Below are positions 5,972 through 8,054 of a DNA stretch of 8,054 nucleotides, piece by piece. The DNA is from an uncultured Bacteroidota bacterium. Its GTDB lineage: Bacteria > Bacteroidota > Bacteroidia > Flavobacteriales > Flavobacteriaceae. The notes under the pieces are model-generated. The model ran no database searches, was not told where the DNA came from, and was given only the letters and a program-made list of their open reading frames with translations. The stretch lies in the NCBI GenBank assembly GCA_902610105.1, contig CACLUN010000034.1, positions 1-8,054 of the forward strand, read 5' to 3'. Positions within the stretch are counted from its first letter, which is position 1. Each line of letters begins with the position of its first letter. A program made the position numbers and the translations under genes.

Positions 5972-5979
5972 TATATTTG
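5972..5979 (+). promoter_or_regulatory. Putative tuf promoter, -7 element TATATTTG
   Basis: TATATTTG is an exact TAnnTTTG element, followed by CGCGC. The expected start point near 5985-5987 leaves a leader of about 28 bases that is A-rich and almost free of G, with A at -3 and -6 relative to ATG, as favoured for strong initiation in Bacteroidia. A -33 TTG is not seen; that region is taken by the T tract of the inverted repeat. Confidence 0.65.
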
Positions 5980-6013
5980 CGCGCATTAAAAAAACAAATA
6001 AAATACAAAAATT

Positions 6014-7201
6014 ATGGCTAAGGAAACTTTTGATCGTTCAAAACCCCACCTAAACATTGGTACAATTGGACACGTTGATCACGGTAAAACTACCCTAACC
6101 GCAGCTATTACTAAAGTGCTTGCTGAAAAGGGCCTTTCCGAACTTAAGAGTTTTGATCAAATTGACAATGCTCCTGAGGAAAAGGAAAGAGGTATAACAA
6201 TTAACACATCACATGTTGAATATCAGACAGCATCAAGACACTACGCTCATGTAGATTGTCCGGGTCACGCTGATTATGTTAAAAATATGGTAACTGGTGC
6301 TGCTCAAATGGATGGTGCTATATTGGTTGTTGCTGCAACTGATGGGCCAATGCCACAAACGAGAGAACACATCCTACTTGGAAGACAAGTTGGTATCCCC
6401 AAAATTGTTGTTTTCTTAAACAAAGCTGACCAAGTTGATGATGAAGAACTACTTGAATTAGTGGAAATGGAAGTGAGAGATCTCTTAAATTTTTATAAAT
6501 ATGATGGTGATAATACGCCCGTAGTACTTGGATCTGCTCTTGGCGCACTTAATGGTGAAGGTAAATGGGTTGAGACTGTTGCTAAGCTTATGGATTCAGT
6601 TGATTCTTGGATAGAATTACCTCAAAGAGAGGTAGATAAAGATTTTTTAATGCCAATTGAAGATGTTTTTTCAATTACTGGTCGTGGTACCGTTGCAACC
6701 GGAAGAATTGAAACAGGTGTTGCAAACACAGGTGATTCAGTTGACATTATTGGAATGGGTGCTGAAAAACTTGCTTCCACTGTTACAGGAGTTGAAATGT
6801 TCAGGAAAATATTGGATAGAGGCGAGGCAGGTGACAACGTAGGTATTCTTTTGAGAGGTATCGAGAAAACTGATATTAGCAGAGGAATGGTAATTTGCAA
6901 GCCTGGATCGGTAAAACCTCACAAGAAGTTTAAAGCTGAAGTATATATATTAAAAAAAGAGGAAGGTGGAAGACACACTCCCTTTCACAACAATTATAGA
7001 CCGCAGTTTTACGTTAGAACAACTGATGTAACTGGAAACATTGAGCTTCCTAGTGGAGTTGAAATGGTGATGCCTGGTGATAACCTTACAATAACTGTTG
7101 ATTTAATACAACCTATAGCTTGTAGCGTCGGATTAAGATTTGCTATAAGAGAAGGTGGTAGAACAGTAGGTGCTGGTCAGGTAACTGAAATTTTAGATTA
7201 A
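6014..7201 (+). CDS. tuf: Translation elongation factor EF-Tu
   Basis: This cytosolic GTPase delivers aminoacyl-tRNA to the ribosomal A site. The protein is full length at 395 residues. GTPase motifs are GHVDHGKT (19-26, P-loop), T62 in RGITINT (switch I), DCPGH (81-85, with catalytic H85), NKAD (136-139) and SAL (174-176). Domain 2 carries the [15 protein letters not shown] block (221-235), and domain 3 has [16 protein letters not shown] (318-333) and ends [15 protein letters not shown]. The start [20 protein letters not shown] is the standard Bacteroidota one. Q140 after NKAD replaces the Met usual at that position in many bacteria; otherwise no odd residue was noticed. It is followed by tRNA-Trp, secE and nusG in the conserved order. 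It has its own promoter, preceded by an AT-rich inverted repeat. Confidence 0.99.
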   Translation: MAKETFDRSKPHLNIGTIGHVDHGKTTLTAAITKVLAEKGLSELKSFDQIDNAPEEKERGITINTSHVEYQTASRHYAHVDCPGHADYVKNMVTGAAQMDGAILVVAATDGPMPQTREHILLGRQVGIPKIVVFLNKADQVDDEELLELVEMEVRDLLNFYKYDGDNTPVVLGSALGALNGEGKWVETVAKLMDSVDSWIELPQREVDKDFLMPIEDVFSITGRGTVATGRIETGVANTGDSVDIIGMGAEKLASTVTGVEMFRKILDRGEAGDNVGILLRGIEKTDISRGMVICKPGSVKPHKKFKAEVYILKKEEGGRHTPFHNNYRPQFYVRTTDVTGNIELPSGVEMVMPGDNLTITVDLIQPIACSVGLRFAIREGGRTVGAGQVTEILD

Positions 7202-7207
7202 ATTGTA

Positions 7208-7241
7208 ATTAAGAGAGAGGTTAATATGTCTCTTTCTTAAT
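7208..7241 (+). other. Stem-loop between tuf and tRNA-Trp (attenuator or processing site)
   Basis: ATTAAGAGAGAG (7208-7219) can pair with CTCTTTCTTAAT (7230-7241): 12 pairs, one of them G-U, around a 10-base loop. It begins 6 bases after the tuf stop codon. The bases after the stem (GTGGGTTTG) are not a U run, so this is not a classic intrinsic terminator. Reduced read-through, 3'-end protection of tuf mRNA, or RNase III cleavage are possible. Confidence 0.5.
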
Positions 7242-7272
7242 GTGGGTTTGATTGATAAGACTCTCAACACAA

Positions 7273-7345
7273 ACGGGTTTAGCTCAGTTGGTAGAGCACT
7301 GGTCTCCAAAACCAGGTGTCGGGAGTTCGAGTCTCTCAACCCGTG
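7273..7345 (+). tRNA. tRNA-Trp (anticodon CCA)
   Basis: This 73-base cloverleaf has acceptor ACGGGTT paired with AACCCGT and discriminator G. The D arm is GCTCAGTTGGTAGAGC. The anticodon stem CTGGT/ACCAG closes the loop CTCCAAA, with anticodon CCA at 7306-7308. The T arm GGGAG-TTCGAGT-CTCTC has one G-U pair. No CCA end is encoded. Its location between tuf and secE is the classic bacterial one, and it leaves only 9 bases before the secE start, so processing should separate it from the secE mRNA. Confidence 0.97.
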
Positions 7346-7354
7346 CTAATAAAT

Positions 7355-7546
7355 ATGGGTGAGTTAATTAACTATATAAAAGATTCTTTTGACGAATTAA
7401 GAGATCATGTAACATGGACTTCTATGACAGAATTACAAAAGATGACTGTGGTAGTTTTTGTTTTCTCGGTGATATTTGCTTTAATAATATGGCTTGCTGA
7501 CACAATTTTGTCAGAGGTTTTTGAATTATACTTTGATTTGCTTTAA
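7355..7546 (+). CDS. secE: Preprotein translocase subunit SecE
   Basis: SecE is the small clamp subunit of the SecYEG channel in the inner membrane. The 63-residue protein starts MGELINYIKDSFDELRDHVTW (1-21), an amphipathic helix plus the conserved V-T-W segment. One membrane helix (about 31-50, TVVVFVFSVIFALIIWLADT) follows, the single-helix form usual outside enterobacteria. ATG 7355 is chosen because the open frame upstream starts inside tRNA-Trp and adds 13 residues encoded by the tRNA's 3' half. It lies 9 bases after tRNA-Trp, and its TAA shares one base with the nusG ATG, so the two are translationally coupled. Confidence 0.95.
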   Translation: MGELINYIKDSFDELRDHVTWTSMTELQKMTVVVFVFSVIFALIIWLADTILSEVFELYFDLL

Positions 7547-8054
7547 TGATGACAGAAGTAAAAGATAAAAAATGGTATGTGGTGAGAGCCATCAGTGGTC
7601 AAGAAAATAAAATAAAGACTTACATTGAGGGTGAAATAAAAAGACTTAAAATTGATTCCTATGTTGATGATATTATTGTGCCAACGCAGAAAGTTATACA
7701 GATAAGGAATGGTAAAAAGGTTAGTAAAGAAAAGGTTTATTTTCCTGGTTACATAATGATAAAAGCAAATCTCACTGGTGAAATCCCTCACATTATAAGA
7801 TCATTTCCAAATATTCTTGGTTTTTTAGGTGAGACTAAGGGTGGTGATCCAATTCCGTTGAGAAATAATGAAGTAAGTAGGATGTTAGGAAAAGTTGATG
7901 AGTTATCGATGGAGGGAGAAAATATAGCTATACCTTTCACAATTGGAGAAAGTATTAAGGTTATTGATGGTCCGTTTAACGGATTCAATGGAAATATTGA
8001 AAAGGTTAACGAAGAAAAAAGAAAATTAGAAGTTATGGTAAAGATATTTGGACG
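7546..8054 (+). CDS. nusG: Transcription termination/antitermination factor NusG, 3'-truncated by window edge
   Basis: NusG binds RNA polymerase and modulates pausing, Rho action and coupling to ribosomes. The frame is open to the right edge, with 169 complete codons; family members here are only about 10-15 residues longer. The N-terminal NGN domain starts KKWYVVRAISGQENKIK (8-24) and includes VYFPGYIMIKA (64-74). The C-terminal KOW domain is seen as GESIKVIDGPFNGFNGNIEK (134-153), ending at VMVKIFG before the edge. The start at 7546 overlaps the secE stop as TAATG; the second ATG at 7549 is an equally good alternative, giving one residue less. In the conserved order rplK should follow. Confidence 0.95.
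   Translation, partial: MMTEVKDKKWYVVRAISGQENKIKTYIEGEIKRLKIDSYVDDIIVPTQKVIQIRNGKKVSKEKVYFPGYIMIKANLTGEIPHIIRSFPNILGFLGETKGGDPIPLRNNEVSRMLGKVDELSMEGENIAIPFTIGESIKVIDGPFNGFNGNIEKVNEEKRKLEVMVKIFG

Noticed and set aside
7316..7354. A 13-residue N-terminal extension of SecE
   Set aside because: It would begin inside tRNA-Trp; the conserved SecE start and spacing point to the ATG at 7355.

Overview
The window is a stretch of AT-rich Bacteroidota chromosome, most likely a marine-type member of the Flavobacteriales. Three things point there. The gene order (rpsU, xerC, tRNA cluster Thr-Tyr-Gly-Thr, tuf, tRNA-Trp, secE, nusG) is the conserved flavobacterial translation/transcription block. Upstream of rpsU, xerC, the tRNA cluster, csp and tuf there is an exact match to the Bacteroidota -7 promoter element TAnnTTTG. 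Start codons are preceded by A/T-rich sequence without a Shine-Dalgarno motif. All genes are on the + strand.

Layout. Bases 1-1412 hold the 3' part of an AGCS-family Na+/alanine (or glycine) symporter that began upstream of the window. Five bases later comes an acyl-CoA dehydrogenase (1418-2584), so the two are probably one transcript. Then follow ribosomal protein bS21 (rpsU), a XerC-type tyrosine recombinase, and four tRNAs (Thr-UGU, Tyr-GUA, Gly-UCC, Thr-GGU). A small cold-shock protein and a 446-residue choice-of-anchor B / LVIVD-repeat lipoprotein sit between the tRNA cluster and tuf. EF-Tu, tRNA-Trp (CCA), secE and the first 169 codons of nusG complete the window; nusG runs off the right edge.

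How they work together. The right half is the protein-synthesis and secretion core: EF-Tu delivers aminoacyl-tRNAs, the five tRNAs are its substrates, SecE is part of the SecYEG channel, and NusG couples RNA polymerase to elongation control. rpsU belongs to the same theme. XerC is the chromosome-dimer resolution recombinase that is a usual neighbour of rpsU in this phylum, not a phage integrase. The symporter/dehydrogenase pair is a separate catabolic or uptake unit.

What departs from the expected layout: the ribosome hibernation gene hpf/raiA, normally between xerC and the first tRNA, is absent (only 63 bases lie there); csp plus the lipoprotein gene are inserted between the tRNAs and tuf; rpsU has no visible Shine-Dalgarno although in studied Bacteroidia this gene is notable for having one; and there are two AT-rich inverted repeats flanking tuf. 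I see no convincing new multi-gene system, no mobile element, CRISPR array or prophage. The findings are local variations on a housekeeping region.
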